A stretch of 64,000 nucleotides of DNA from RGIG7300 sp045649645 (lineage in GTDB: Bacteria > Bacillota > Clostridia > Oscillospirales > CAG-272), in contig JAZRQH010000172.1 of assembly GCA_045649645.1 (NCBI GenBank), forward strand, positions 55,944 to 119,943, given 5' to 3'. The notes under the pieces are model-generated. The model had not been told where the DNA came from. It did no database searches and saw nothing but the letters and a program-made list of their open reading frames with translations. Every line of letters starts with the position of its first letter. The stretch's first letter is position 1. Made by a program: the position numbers and the translations under genes. Below are positions 16,901 through 24,669 of the stretch, in pieces.

Positions 16901-18495
16901 TCAACCGAAGCATATCCGCCGTATTCTCCGTACAGATATCCGTTAAAGCTTACGCAGGTACCGCTTTCCTCACCGAACGTCCAGGAGGAGACCTTTACGT
17001 TTGCTTTAATACCCATCCTTATGTATACATATGCCGATACAAACGGCAGTTCGGTAACACCGAGAGAAGCCTTTAAACCTATGGCACCCGTAAGATCAGC
17101 ATTACAACCGCTTCCTGTCTGATAGAAGCTTTTAACCTCACGCAAACCGCTTTGCTTAGTATATTCAAGACCTGCGGTAAGTACACCTGTAACGTAACCG
17201 TTAATGCTGCCCGAGAGCTCTACCTCTACCTCAACGGTAAAGCTGCCAACACCGCCTACGTTGACCTTAAGCAGTGTAACCGAATCCTTACCCTTTGCCG
17301 CCAATGGATCGCAGGTTACTCCGTAGCTGATCTCGGCATCGCTGACGAGAGCTACGTATCCGTAATCCTCGTTCACCTTATAGCTTATCTCGGGATTATC
17401 AAGGGTGACCGACAGCGAAATTTCAATGCCGTCAAGGATTTCAAAATCACCCGAAAGGTCGATGGTTTTAAGCGGTTTAGTGCCGTTTGCTTTTGCCAAG
17501 CCATCGGTCTTTTCGCTGATATTCATTTCAACGCCCTCGGCAGGAATAAACTCCATATCATATGCCTTGCCCTGAGCATCAATAGACGTAATAAACTCCT
17601 CGGCGGCAACTGATTGTGTTGAGATGACGGTAACATTATTATTTATTTCAACCGCAAGAGCTGAATAAATAACCGGAATATCATTGTAAAAAACAGCAAA
17701 GCTGTCACCGACTGAAATTGTTACAGGACTATCGGTAATGCTGACAACTCCGTTTTCATCGGCACTCACTGCGGTTCCGATCGGAACGACAACAACACCC
17801 TCAGCAAACTCGAAGGTATCAACTGTATTTTCATCAATTACTGTTGCTTCAATAATTGACTTTGCATCGTCAAGCATTATCTCTACCTCGGTATTTGTTA
17901 CCGCAAGTTCAGGAGAAAAGCATCCGTCGACAAGCCCGAACCATCCACGATCAAGCGATATCTGCGCCGATACTGCATCAACAACCGCTTCTGTATCGGC
18001 AAAGCTAAGTGCTGTATTCTCTTCAAGTGAATAACCGAGACAGAAGTTAAGTGTACTTGCTGCAAATTCTCTTGTTAATGCTTCGTCAGGATAAACAGGT
18101 TCACCTGCTTCTATATCGACTACACCGAAGGATATATTCAGAATAATATCAGTGTAATAAGGATGATCCTCGGAAAGGTCACTGAAATAGTTATCCGGAG
18201 CTGCCATGGTCTCTACCGTCATTTCAAATACGACAGCTAAGTTATGCAGCCACTGTGCTCTTGTAATAACTGATTCTTCACCGTAAACAAGATCATCGCT
18301 TGTAGCAGTGATCAAATCTGTTTTGTTTTCCGGCAGTACTACAGTAGTACCTCTGTTCGCACCGGCATTGTCAACGGTGTTATCAGGAGCTACATTTACA
18401 GTAGTCTTAACACCATCGTTACCGGCAAATAAGCCTATGGGCAAAGACGTAAACATAAGCATTACGGTCAATATTACCGAAATTACTCTTTTCAT
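13933..18495 (-). CDS. BspA-type leucine-rich repeat surface protein with SLH-like N-terminus
   Basis: 1520-residue exported protein. A signal peptide (MKRVISVILTVMLMFTSLPI) is followed by a region resembling three SLH cell-wall anchoring repeats (about residues 60-220: ITRAQWLHNLAVV, DEALTREFAASTLNFCLGYS), then a beta-rich stretch (about 300-640). About 22 LRR_5/BspA repeats of roughly 23 residues follow (about 650-1150; consensus TxIxxxAFxxCxxLxxIxIPxSV). Finally there are four C-terminal repeats of about 95 residues, each with a GLxxxxxxxRYAxGxW-like core. BspA-type proteins bind host or microbial surfaces. I chose the ATG at 18495; the in-frame TTG upstream is itself the ribosome site, though the spacing of 14 bases is long. 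Confidence 0.88.
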   Translation of the reverse strand: MKRVISVILTVMLMFTSLPIGLFAGNDGVKTTVNVAPDNTVDNAGANRGTTVVLPENKTDLITATSDDLVYGEESVITRAQWLHNLAVVFEMTVETMAAPDNYFSDLSEDHPYYTDIILNISFGVVDIEAGEPVYPDEALTREFAASTLNFCLGYSLEENTALSFADTEAVVDAVSAQISLDRGWFGLVDGCFSPELAVTNTEVEIMLDDAKSIIEATVIDENTVDTFEFAEGVVVVPIGTAVSADENGVVSITDSPVTISVGDSFAVFYNDIPVIYSALAVEINNNVTVISTQSVAAEEFITSIDAQGKAYDMEFIPAEGVEMNISEKTDGLAKANGTKPLKTIDLSGDFEILDGIEISLSVTLDNPEISYKVNEDYGYVALVSDAEISYGVTCDPLAAKGKDSVTLLKVNVGGVGSFTVEVEVELSGSINGYVTGVLTAGLEYTKQSGLREVKSFYQTGSGCNADLTGAIGLKASLGVTELPFVSAYVYIRMGIKANVKVSSWTFGEESGTCVSFNGYLYGEYGGYASVDLGKVEFSFNPKVEFYHAGNSPVRIVHHYEDDIEVAACTQGNGSSSYYTNSDSAYGGSGWNGCNGAYAVDSLGFQVPLYEYTVDTNNNVIITKFLKNYYTVNLPSNIDGKPVISVGAYAFEEKGLAKLHIPTSVTRIENRAFENCGGIKALTIPNSVTMIYTSAFDGCTSLKEISIPASVKQIDSRAFANTAITKIEIPKTLEKGGANGADSPFADCQYLKEVIFEDGITKIPQNIFSHCDSLEEIKIPDTVTTVENHAFNGCENLKYVNFSDSLAVIEPYAFMNCKSLEYVELPNSLTEIQNEAFRGCTGLTKMDFPDNVTYIAQEAFADCENLTSLKLPANLVQLSERTFANIPITEIQIPKSLDKCIATVNWGPFTDCENLKKVTFEDGTETVAEKLFAGCVSLEEITIPDSVTTIEWLAFWHCSNLKKVHIPESVTEIQGNAFQQCTALTEIDLPEAISAIQRETFRGCTALKSIDIPDSVTDIAYRAFYNCSSLTKVDLPESLTYIGESAFMGTALTGIEIPKALNSTGGSVFYGCETLKSVTFEEGTGKVAYKLFQYCQGVEEIIIPDTVTTIEGLAFSNCGNLKKIVIPDSTTYISYDAFKNSPNVSIEGYSGSYAQTFAQNNGINFVDLTPFHITSVNNYTVTIDGIEDIKEIRYAIGHYTTGADVKAAEKNQTLSAALVAKYTVDGVMTYEVPWVGEYTFWVRTNDGSGYFLYCDVNEINPYLESDGLRLTVKDFGENYKDMWIAEGTWSSYSEIKNNATVKYQAAATKLSNYFANHDFTYTTANPGDHTVLIRYNDGTQDVIHTNLTVDVPTFDVNGLQVTVGNLGGVKVIRTAYGEYNSIAEIKTAKGLRCFNNKTTIKDAESYKIQYRENTTVTIIVEYYNGYKHVEHVDISKKVPAVVQKGNSISIGDLDGLVIVRYAPGIWKSYNGVKNAQGSRYIKPSDIIDGYISINDLPSGDWTLCVRYDDESENLYHIVVE
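15050..16560 (-). repeat. LRR_5 tandem repeats with a ~492-bp super-repeat
   Basis: The LRR region is internally duplicated at two levels. Single repeats are about 69 bp. Larger blocks of about seven repeats recur: the IPKTLEK, IPKSLDK and IPKALNS segments align with GGTA anchors at 16307, 15815 and 15323, exactly 492 bases apart each time. A second anchor (TCTTCAAA) lies at 16223, 15731 and 15251, spaced 492 and 480. Confidence 0.85.
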
Positions 18496-18535
18496 GATGT
18501 TTATTGTTTCCTCCAAAAGTTAAAACATAAGCGAT

Positions 18536-18569
18536 AATAAGCCTTTGATCGTTAAATCAAAGGCTTATT
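18536..18569 (-). terminator. Hairpin terminator between the P-loop gene and the LRR gene
   Basis: Perfect 14-bp stem AATAAGCCTTTGAT / ATCAAAGGCTTATT with loop CGTTAA, 19 bases past the stop at 18588. The stem itself ends in TTATT and the sequence after it is only moderately T-rich, so termination may be partial. Confidence 0.7.
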
Positions 18570-18587
18570 AAGTCGAAACATAATTAA

Positions 18588-18995
18588 TTAAACGTACTTC
18601 TGAGCGGACTCAGGAAGATCTTCCTTAGCGATGGAGTTGGTAGCAACAACAGTTACGCCGTTCTTTTCGCTGAATGCGTTGAGCTTGTCAGCGAGAGAAG
18701 CAAGCTTATCAACGTCGTTACCGATGATCTTAAGAGCAGAGTCTATGAAGATATGAGTGATATCATGGTTGCTTGCGTACATACCAACGATCATTCCGTA
18801 CAGAGAGCAAGCGTTCGCAACTCCGTATTCCTCGGTATCTGCAAGTCTGATATTCTTATCAAGCTCGTGAATAAGCTTTGTGCCTTTTTCGATAAAAGCA
18901 ACACAACCGTTGGTTTCCTTTACCGCAGCATTAGCCTGAGCAACGATCTCCTTGGTCTTGCCTGCGCCCTTAAGGCCTACAATAAATTTTAACAT
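18588..18995 (-). CDS. Small stand-alone P-loop protein of unknown role
   Basis: 135-residue cytosolic protein. A Walker A motif GLKGAGKTKEI lies at residues 7-17. A hydrophobic strand ending in Asp, THIFIDSALKII near residue 80, is a candidate Walker B, and VTVVATNSIAKEDLP near residue 115 is a plausible sensor strand. It resembles small clostridial ATP-binding proteins sometimes labelled PilT-like, but no pilus genes are near and the protein is far shorter than PilT. Function unknown. It lies 33 bases after pgi and may be co-transcribed; a strong hairpin follows. Start by family-like MLKFIVGLKGAGKT and a GGAGG site. Confidence 0.65.
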   Translation of the reverse strand: MLKFIVGLKGAGKTKEIVAQANAAVKETNGCVAFIEKGTKLIHELDKNIRLADTEEYGVANACSLYGMIVGMYASNHDITHIFIDSALKIIGNDVDKLASLADKLNAFSEKNGVTVVATNSIAKEDLPESAQKYV

Positions 18996-19028
18996 AGTTA
19001 AACCTCCGTATATTTATATATATTTAAT

Positions 19029-20363
19029 TTATTTTTTAAGTTCAGCTCTTATAGCATCAAACTTTTCACCCTTCTTGCCGAGAAGAGCAAACATATTGTT
19101 CTTGTATGCTTCAACACCGGGCTGATCAAAGGGATTGATGCCCAAAGTATAACCGGATACCGCACATGCAAGCTCAAAGAAGTATACCATATAACCGAAA
19201 TCAGCTTCTGTTCTGCCGTCAAGCTCAAGTACGATATTGGGTACAAGTCCTGTAGAGTGAGCGATAATGGTCGCCTCTGTAGCTGTACGGTTAACCTCGT
19301 GCATAGACTTGCCTGCAATATAGTTAAGCTCATCGAGATCTTCGGCGTCAGTGGGGATAAGAATCTCATTTCTGGATGTAGTGATATCTACTACAGTCTC
19401 GAAAATGTTTCTTTCGCCCTCCTGTACGATCTGGCCAAGAGAATGAAGGTCTGTTGAATAAATTACAGAATCAGGGAGAATACCCTTTCCGTCCTTACCT
19501 TCAGATTCGCCATAAAGCTGCTTCCACCATTCAGCCATAAGAGCGTATGCACTCTCGTAGCATGCCATGATCTCAACCTTCTTACCCTTACGGTAAAGAA
19601 TGTTTCTTACTGCAGCATACTGGAAACAAGAGTTAGAGTCATAGTCAGCAGAGTTAAGCTCATCATAAGCAGCCTTGGCACCCTCCATGATGGCATCAAG
19701 GTCACAGCCCGCAACAGCGATAGGAAGAAGTCCTACTGCGGTAAGTACAGAATATCTGCCACCGATATCATCGGGAACCACAAAGGTCTTATAACCCTTC
19801 TGATTAGCTAACTGCTTAAGAGCACCCTTTTCCTTATCTGTTGTAACGTAGATTCTGGAACGCGCGCCTTCCTCGCCATACTTCTTTTCAAGATATTCTC
19901 TGAATATTCTGAACGCGATAGCAGGCTCGGTGGTCTTACCGGACTTAGAAATGACGTTTACACATACATCCTTACCCTCACAGATATCAAGAAGCTCCTT
20001 CATCTGAGTGGAAGAAATGTTATTACCTGAGAAGTATATCTCGGGTGTGTCTTTTTTGAGTGTGTTGTAGAGGGGGCTCTTGATAAATTCGATAGCAGCT
20101 CTTGCACCGAGGTAAGAACCTCCGATACCAATAACGATAAGCACGTCGCAGTCCTTTTTGATCTGCTCTGCTGCCTTCTTTATCTCGTCATACTCCTCTG
20201 TTTTGTATCTTAAAGGAAGGTCGTACCAGCCTAAAAAGTCGCTGCCTGCACCTGTTCCCTCCTTTGTTGTTTTGTAAGCTGTTTCAACTTCACCCTTGAT
20301 TGCTGATATCTCAGCCTCCGAAACAAATTCGTAAAGGTAGTTTTTGTTGATTCTGATTGCCAA
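19029..20363 (-). CDS. pgi: Glucose-6-phosphate isomerase
   Basis: Interconverts glucose 6-phosphate and fructose 6-phosphate in glycolysis. 444 residues, the compact Firmicutes length. Sugar-phosphate-binding motifs: VIGIGGSYLGARAAIEF near residue 75, NVISKSGKTTEPAIAFR near residue 135 and the catalytic DDIGGRYSVLTAVG near residue 200, with a C-terminal GVEAYKNNMFALLGK. The start is a TTG, supported by GGAGG 8 bases upstream and by the conserved N-terminus. The small P-loop gene follows 33 bases later; the D,D-carboxypeptidase gene precedes it by 35 bases. No separate promoter is evident. Confidence 0.96.
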   Translation of the reverse strand: MAIRINKNYLYEFVSEAEISAIKGEVETAYKTTKEGTGAGSDFLGWYDLPLRYKTEEYDEIKKAAEQIKKDCDVLIVIGIGGSYLGARAAIEFIKSPLYNTLKKDTPEIYFSGNNISSTQMKELLDICEGKDVCVNVISKSGKTTEPAIAFRIFREYLEKKYGEEGARSRIYVTTDKEKGALKQLANQKGYKTFVVPDDIGGRYSVLTAVGLLPIAVAGCDLDAIMEGAKAAYDELNSADYDSNSCFQYAAVRNILYRKGKKVEIMACYESAYALMAEWWKQLYGESEGKDGKGILPDSVIYSTDLHSLGQIVQEGERNIFETVVDITTSRNEILIPTDAEDLDELNYIAGKSMHEVNRTATEATIIAHSTGLVPNIVLELDGRTEADFGYMVYFFELACAVSGYTLGINPFDQPGVEAYKNNMFALLGKKGEKFDAIRAELKK

Positions 20364-20398
20364 TTTGATTTCCTCCGTGGTGTAAATATATCATATGG

Positions 20399-21538
20399 TC
20401 ATACCATTATAAATGATTTTAATAATCTTGATATCAGACCAAAATATGTCGTTTTTAAAACGTCGCATGAAGCAACGATATTATCCTCGTGTACAGCTTC
20501 TCCGTTGATGCTGTATATGACCTTACCTACTACGTCGCCCTTTCTCAACGGTGCTTTAACGTTATCCTTAAGGCGAACCGCGCGCTCGACCAACGCCGTT
20601 TTATCCTTTGCCAAAACATCGGTATAATTCGGAATATAATAGTCGGTATAATCACATTCTCCATTTTTGACGTACTGCTCTGTCAAAATTTCTTCATCGT
20701 AGGACAGCATACCGTAGTTGGCAAATCCGTAGTCAAAAAGCTTTTTAGCCGCCTCGTTACGTATATCACGGCTCGGAGCCTTCATTATAACGGCTATAAG
20801 CTGCATATCATCACGCTTTGCCGATGCCGAGATACAGAATCCCGCCTTAGACGTGGAGCCTGTCTTTAAACCGTTAGCGCCTTTATAGAATCTGACAAGA
20901 CGGTTTGTGTTGGTCAGACCGAAGCTTCCGTCGCGAACGCTGTCCATCCACACCGACGTAAAGTCGAGAATCTCGGGAAAACGGTTAATGAGCTCTCGGC
21001 TCATGAGCGCTATGTCCCGTGCGCTTGTGTAGTGGTTGGTCACGGTATCGTCAAGTCCGTTGGTGTTTTCAAAATTAGTATTCACCATGCCGAGCTGCTT
21101 AGCCTTGTCGTTCATCATTGCAACAAAGGCTTCTTCGCTGCCGGCAATATGCTCTGCCATAGCGACACAGGCGTCATTTGCGCTTGCCATAGTAATGGAC
21201 TTGAGCATATCGGTAACCGAAAACTGTTCGCCCTCCTTGAGGTAGACCTGAGAACCTCCCATAGAAGCTGCGTTAGCACTGGCACTTATCATATCATCGT
21301 ACGAAAGTGTGCCTGCTTCTATTGCTTCCATGATCAGAAGCATAGTCATCACCTTTGTCACGGATGCGGGAATGTGTTTCGTATCAGCTTCTCTTTCGTA
21401 AAGCGTTTTGCCCGTGGCAGACTCTATCAGTATGACCGAGGATATCGATTCATCGATACTGACATCTGCATTTACAGATATCGGCATAACGTAAATTACA
21501 CATATTAAAGCCACAATAAAACATACGTATCTTTTCAT
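20399..21538 (-). CDS. D-alanyl-D-alanine carboxypeptidase (PBP5/DacF type)
   Basis: Serine D,D-carboxypeptidase that trims the terminal D-Ala of peptidoglycan stem peptides outside the membrane. About 379 residues. It has a signal peptide (MKRYVCFIVALICVIYVMPI), the active-site SxxK as ASVTKVM near residue 58, SAN (ASANDACVA) near residue 120 and KTG in GLKTGSTSKAG near residue 225. A C-terminal PBP5-like beta domain and a final hydrophobic, amphipathic tail could anchor it. ATGs at 21541 and 21538 are both usable; AGGAG is best spaced for 21538. A sigma-A promoter lies upstream. Related clostridial genes include DacF and DacB, but I cannot choose between them. Confidence 0.92.
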   Translation of the reverse strand: MKRYVCFIVALICVIYVMPISVNADVSIDESISSVILIESATGKTLYEREADTKHIPASVTKVMTMLLIMEAIEAGTLSYDDMISASANAASMGGSQVYLKEGEQFSVTDMLKSITMASANDACVAMAEHIAGSEEAFVAMMNDKAKQLGMVNTNFENTNGLDDTVTNHYTSARDIALMSRELINRFPEILDFTSVWMDSVRDGSFGLTNTNRLVRFYKGANGLKTGSTSKAGFCISASAKRDDMQLIAVIMKAPSRDIRNEAAKKLFDYGFANYGMLSYDEEILTEQYVKNGECDYTDYYIPNYTDVLAKDKTALVERAVRLKDNVKAPLRKGDVVGKVIYSINGEAVHEDNIVASCDVLKTTYFGLISRLLKSFIMV

Positions 21539-21646
21539 CATTACAACTCCTAACCTTTTGTTATAAACTATGCAAAAGGATGTACAAGTATGATGAAAAA
21601 TGATGTTCGATACCAAGGTGAACACTTCCCTGGATACTGTATTTAT

Positions 21647-21675
21647 ATTTTACAATATTATGAACAATTTGTCAA
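21647..21675 (-). promoter_or_regulatory. Sigma-A promoter for the D,D-carboxypeptidase gene
   Basis: -35 TTGACA (21675-21670), 17-bp spacer, -10 TAAAAT (21652-21647) on the minus strand. It leaves a leader of about 100 bases before the start codon, in which I see no known riboswitch. Confidence 0.75.
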
Positions 21676-21687
21676 CTGATATAAGAA

Positions 21688-21715
21688 AAAAACACGGCAT
21701 AAAAGCCGTGTTTTT
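21688..21715 (-). terminator. Intrinsic terminator of the DUF4430-like lipoprotein gene
   Basis: Stem AAAAACACGGC / GCCGTGTTTTT with a 6-nt loop, 10 bases past the stop at 21725, followed on the minus strand by a T-run (TTTTCTT). Strong in both directions. Confidence 0.9.
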
Positions 21716-21724
21716 AAAGTTTTT

Positions 21725-22153
21725 TTACGCTGCTGCGTTCTCGAGAGCTTCAAACTCATCAGAGGTCATATAACCCCAGGTGATAACGTCGCCGTCCTTG
21801 ATCTTTGCGTTGCTTGCACGGCCGTTTGTACCGTATGCATCATCGCCGATCTTGAAGTCCCAGAACTTGTCGCCGTCGGTATAATCGTCAACGTCAAGGA
21901 TAGTTGTGGGCTCGTCCATGTTGTCAAGGTTGATCACGATATCATCGTTTTCATCCATGAGGTTCTGTACAGCCATAAGCACGGTGGGCTCGTCAGCATA
22001 TACAGTAACTTCCTTAGAGTAATAGTCAGCGCCGTCAGCAACAAAGTTAACTGTAACGGTAACTGCATTATCGGATGTCTGGGTGTTGCCACAGCCTGCA
22101 AATACACAAGCTACGAGCATGAGTGAAAGTACAAGTGAAATAATCTTTTTCAT
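21725..22153 (-). CDS. Small lipoprotein with DUF4430-like domain
   Basis: 142 residues. A lipoprotein signal peptide (MKKIISLVLSLMLVACVFAGC) has lipobox VFAGC with the modified Cys near residue 21. The mature part is one beta-rich domain (TVTVNFVADGADYYSKEVTV...DVITWGY) resembling the DUF4430/transcobalamin C-terminal-like fold, which in related proteins mediates binding of cobalamin-like or surface ligands. It is acidic and rich in Asp. Function unknown. Its own terminator follows. A perfect 6+3+6 palindrome lies between it and the upstream PBP stop. Confidence 0.75.
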   Translation of the reverse strand: MKKIISLVLSLMLVACVFAGCGNTQTSDNAVTVTVNFVADGADYYSKEVTVYADEPTVLMAVQNLMDENDDIVINLDNMDEPTTILDVDDYTDGDKFWDFKIGDDAYGTNGRASNAKIKDGDVITWGYMTSDEFEALENAAA

Positions 22154-22174
22154 GATTTTTCCTCCATTTATTAT

Positions 22175-22189
22175 ATTGCGTTACGCAAT
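22175..22189. repeat. Short perfect palindrome upstream of the lipoprotein gene
   Basis: ATTGCG-TTA-CGCAAT, 6-bp arms around 3 bases, in the 39-base gap between the PBP stop and the lipoprotein start. It could be an operator or a weak terminator; there is no T-run long enough for a normal terminator. Confidence 0.4.
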
Positions 22190-22192
22190 TAT

Positions 22193-24577
22193 TTACTCTT
22201 GATTCGGATCGTTTGATTCCGGTGTCACGGTGGTATCTACAGGAGCCGCTGTAGTTGTCTCTTCTGTAGCCGGAGTCGTAGTCTGTGTATCCGTGACGAC
22301 TGTACCGGATGTATCTGGTGTATTCTGTCCTGTGGTTGTATCAGTAGATGACGTTGTAGTTCCGGTCGTTACCTTGTTCATCATAGAGCTGGATTCATCG
22401 CTCTTATGCTGATCACAATACTTGCCGGGCATATTTGCCTTGACAAAGTAACCTGTACGGGCACCGTCTGTACACTGCTTGGTGGCAAGCTTGCCTGACT
22501 TGGAACAGATAGAAGCCTTGACTACACCGTCAGCAAGCTTAAAGCTTTCGACAGATCCAGAATCGATCAGGGGCTTATGAAGCTTCGCCATAATATCATC
22601 CCATATTGCAAGGGACGGAGCTCTTGTCTCGGAGAATCCGTTAAGACTCATAGGCATCGCATAGCCAAACCATACGCCGCCAATATAGTGGGGGGTATAC
22701 CCCATAAACCATCTGTCGCAGTCGTCCGACGTCGTACCGGTCTTACCCGCAACGTTTACATATGCGTCAACCTGCATCTTCGAACCGGTACCGTAGCTGA
22801 TAACGCCCTGAAGTATCTTTGTCATTATGCTTGCATTCTGCTCGCTCATAACTATATTTGATACACCGGAGTTATCCACAATAACGTTACCGCTGCTGTC
22901 AAGTATCTTTATAACCGTACGGTTTCCTGTATAGACACCCTTGTTTGCGAATACCTGATACGCACTTGTCAGCTCTCTTACGGTAACACCGTAGTTCATA
23001 CCGCCAAGGCCGAGAGCAGAAAGGTTGATATCGGTCAACACCTGACCTGATTTGGTTGTATATTCGCCTATTACGCTCGTCATACCAAGCTTGTTATGAA
23101 CAAAGTCGTAGGAGTTTTCAAGACCTAACTTCTGAAGTGTTCTGACAGAAACAGTATTTACGGACCTTGCAACCGCATCATATATGGGAGTAGGTCCCCT
23201 GTAGCCCGCAGGATAGTTCACAGGCCATTTACCCTTAACGGGAGCGTCATTGATCATTGTACAGTAGTTTATAACACCGTACTCAAGCGCAGGACCGTAG
23301 ACCGCAACCGGCTTGATGGATGAACCGGGAGAACGGGTCGTCTGTGTAGCGTAGTTAAGGATACGGCTGGAGGTCTTTTCTCCTCTGCCGCCGACCAAGC
23401 CAAGCACGTCACCTGTATGGGGATCGATCACCACCATAGAGGCTTCTGGCTGTACACCTTTATTGATAGTCGGGAAATTAGCCGCATTGGCAAAGTAATC
23501 TTCGAGAGTATCCTGTACAAACGGATTCATAACGGTATATATACGAAGACCGCCTGTATAGACCATCTGACCGGCAACAGTTTCGGAAACACCTGCGTGC
23601 TCTACAAGAAGATCTATGGTATCTTCAATAACAGCATCTGTGTACCAGGATGTAGTAGCACTTGTGGCAGAATTACGAACGTTTTCGCTGATAACGAGTT
23701 CCGTATTAAGAGCCGTTTCGTACTCTTCGTCGGTCAGCTTACCCAGCTCATGCATTTTCCAAAGAACGTCATCTCTTCTGTCCTTGTTGTTTTCAGGATT
23801 CACGTAAGGATCGTATTTATAAGGATATTTAGGTATTGCCGCAAGAGCTGCACACTCTGTAAGTGAAAGCTCAGAAACGTCCTTATCAAAGTAAGCGTTG
23901 GCAGCAGCCTGTATACCGTAGCAATGTTCAGAGAGATATATGGTGTTGAGATACAACTCAAGTATCTCCTGCTTGGTCATCGTCTTCTCAAGCTCAAGAG
24001 CAGACATTATCTCCTTGACCTTACGCTGGATGGTAACGTCATCATCACCGGTAACGTTCTTGATCAGCTGCTGTGTGATGGTAGATCCGCCGTAGCTGGA
24101 CTTACCGATAGCAAAATAGAAGGTCGCGCCACCCGTACGCTTCCAGTCAACACCACTGTGTGTCCAGAAACGCTCATCCTCGATAGAAATAAAAGCTTCT
24201 ATAAGGTATGTGGGAATATTATTGTATGATACCCAGGTTCTGTTTTCGCTGGAGAAAAGCTGCTGATTTTCTATCTCAACAGGTGTACCGATACGGTTTG
24301 TACGGTCGGAATAATCCATATAGTACAAACGGGTGGTCATATCCTGATTTGTAGAAAGCATCTTGATCTCAGATACGTCTACTTCGATATAATTGTTGAT
24401 ATATACGCCGAACGCAACACCGATGATGGTGCCGGTAATAAGACCTATCAACAGCAGAGTCATTATTGTATTGAGAATATAAGTAATTATCTTACCTATT
24501 ACACGAAGAACGATTCCGCCGGAATGCTTGACTTCATTGCCCCAATCTGTTTTTTGCTTTGGATTCTTGTTAGCCAT
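22193..24577 (-). CDS. Class A penicillin-binding protein (transglycosylase/transpeptidase)
   Basis: Bifunctional peptidoglycan synthase, 794 residues. A cytoplasmic basic tail and one membrane span (about residues 25-60) are followed by a GT51 transglycosylase domain with the catalytic Glu in SIEDERFWTHSGVD near residue 135 and GGSTITQQLIKN. The transpeptidase domain has SxxK in RSPGSSIKP near residue 415, SVN (ARSVNTVSV) and KTG in AGKTGTTSDD near residue 610. The last ~70 residues are a Thr/Ser/Pro-rich low-complexity tail, likely exposed in the wall. It resembles PBP1a/PonA. It is 92 bases downstream of dnaE; a possible -10 TATAAT lies in that gap but no convincing -35. Confidence 0.93.
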   Translation of the reverse strand: MANKNPKQKTDWGNEVKHSGGIVLRVIGKIITYILNTIMTLLLIGLITGTIIGVAFGVYINNYIEVDVSEIKMLSTNQDMTTRLYYMDYSDRTNRIGTPVEIENQQLFSSENRTWVSYNNIPTYLIEAFISIEDERFWTHSGVDWKRTGGATFYFAIGKSSYGGSTITQQLIKNVTGDDDVTIQRKVKEIMSALELEKTMTKQEILELYLNTIYLSEHCYGIQAAANAYFDKDVSELSLTECAALAAIPKYPYKYDPYVNPENNKDRRDDVLWKMHELGKLTDEEYETALNTELVISENVRNSATSATTSWYTDAVIEDTIDLLVEHAGVSETVAGQMVYTGGLRIYTVMNPFVQDTLEDYFANAANFPTINKGVQPEASMVVIDPHTGDVLGLVGGRGEKTSSRILNYATQTTRSPGSSIKPVAVYGPALEYGVINYCTMINDAPVKGKWPVNYPAGYRGPTPIYDAVARSVNTVSVRTLQKLGLENSYDFVHNKLGMTSVIGEYTTKSGQVLTDINLSALGLGGMNYGVTVRELTSAYQVFANKGVYTGNRTVIKILDSSGNVIVDNSGVSNIVMSEQNASIMTKILQGVISYGTGSKMQVDAYVNVAGKTGTTSDDCDRWFMGYTPHYIGGVWFGYAMPMSLNGFSETRAPSLAIWDDIMAKLHKPLIDSGSVESFKLADGVVKASICSKSGKLATKQCTDGARTGYFVKANMPGKYCDQHKSDESSSMMNKVTTGTTTSSTDTTTGQNTPDTSGTVVTDTQTTTPATEETTTAAPVDTTVTPESNDPNQE

Positions 24578-24669
24578 TAATTCCGATCACCTCTTTCTTT
24601 AATAACTTTTTCATTAAATTATATGATAACCTAATACTATGAACGGGATATGAACACAGCATAAATTCC

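Noticed and set aside
13933..18495. The large LRR gene as a horizontally acquired island.
   Set aside because: No integrase, repeats or tRNA at its borders, and its base composition looks like its neighbours by eye.
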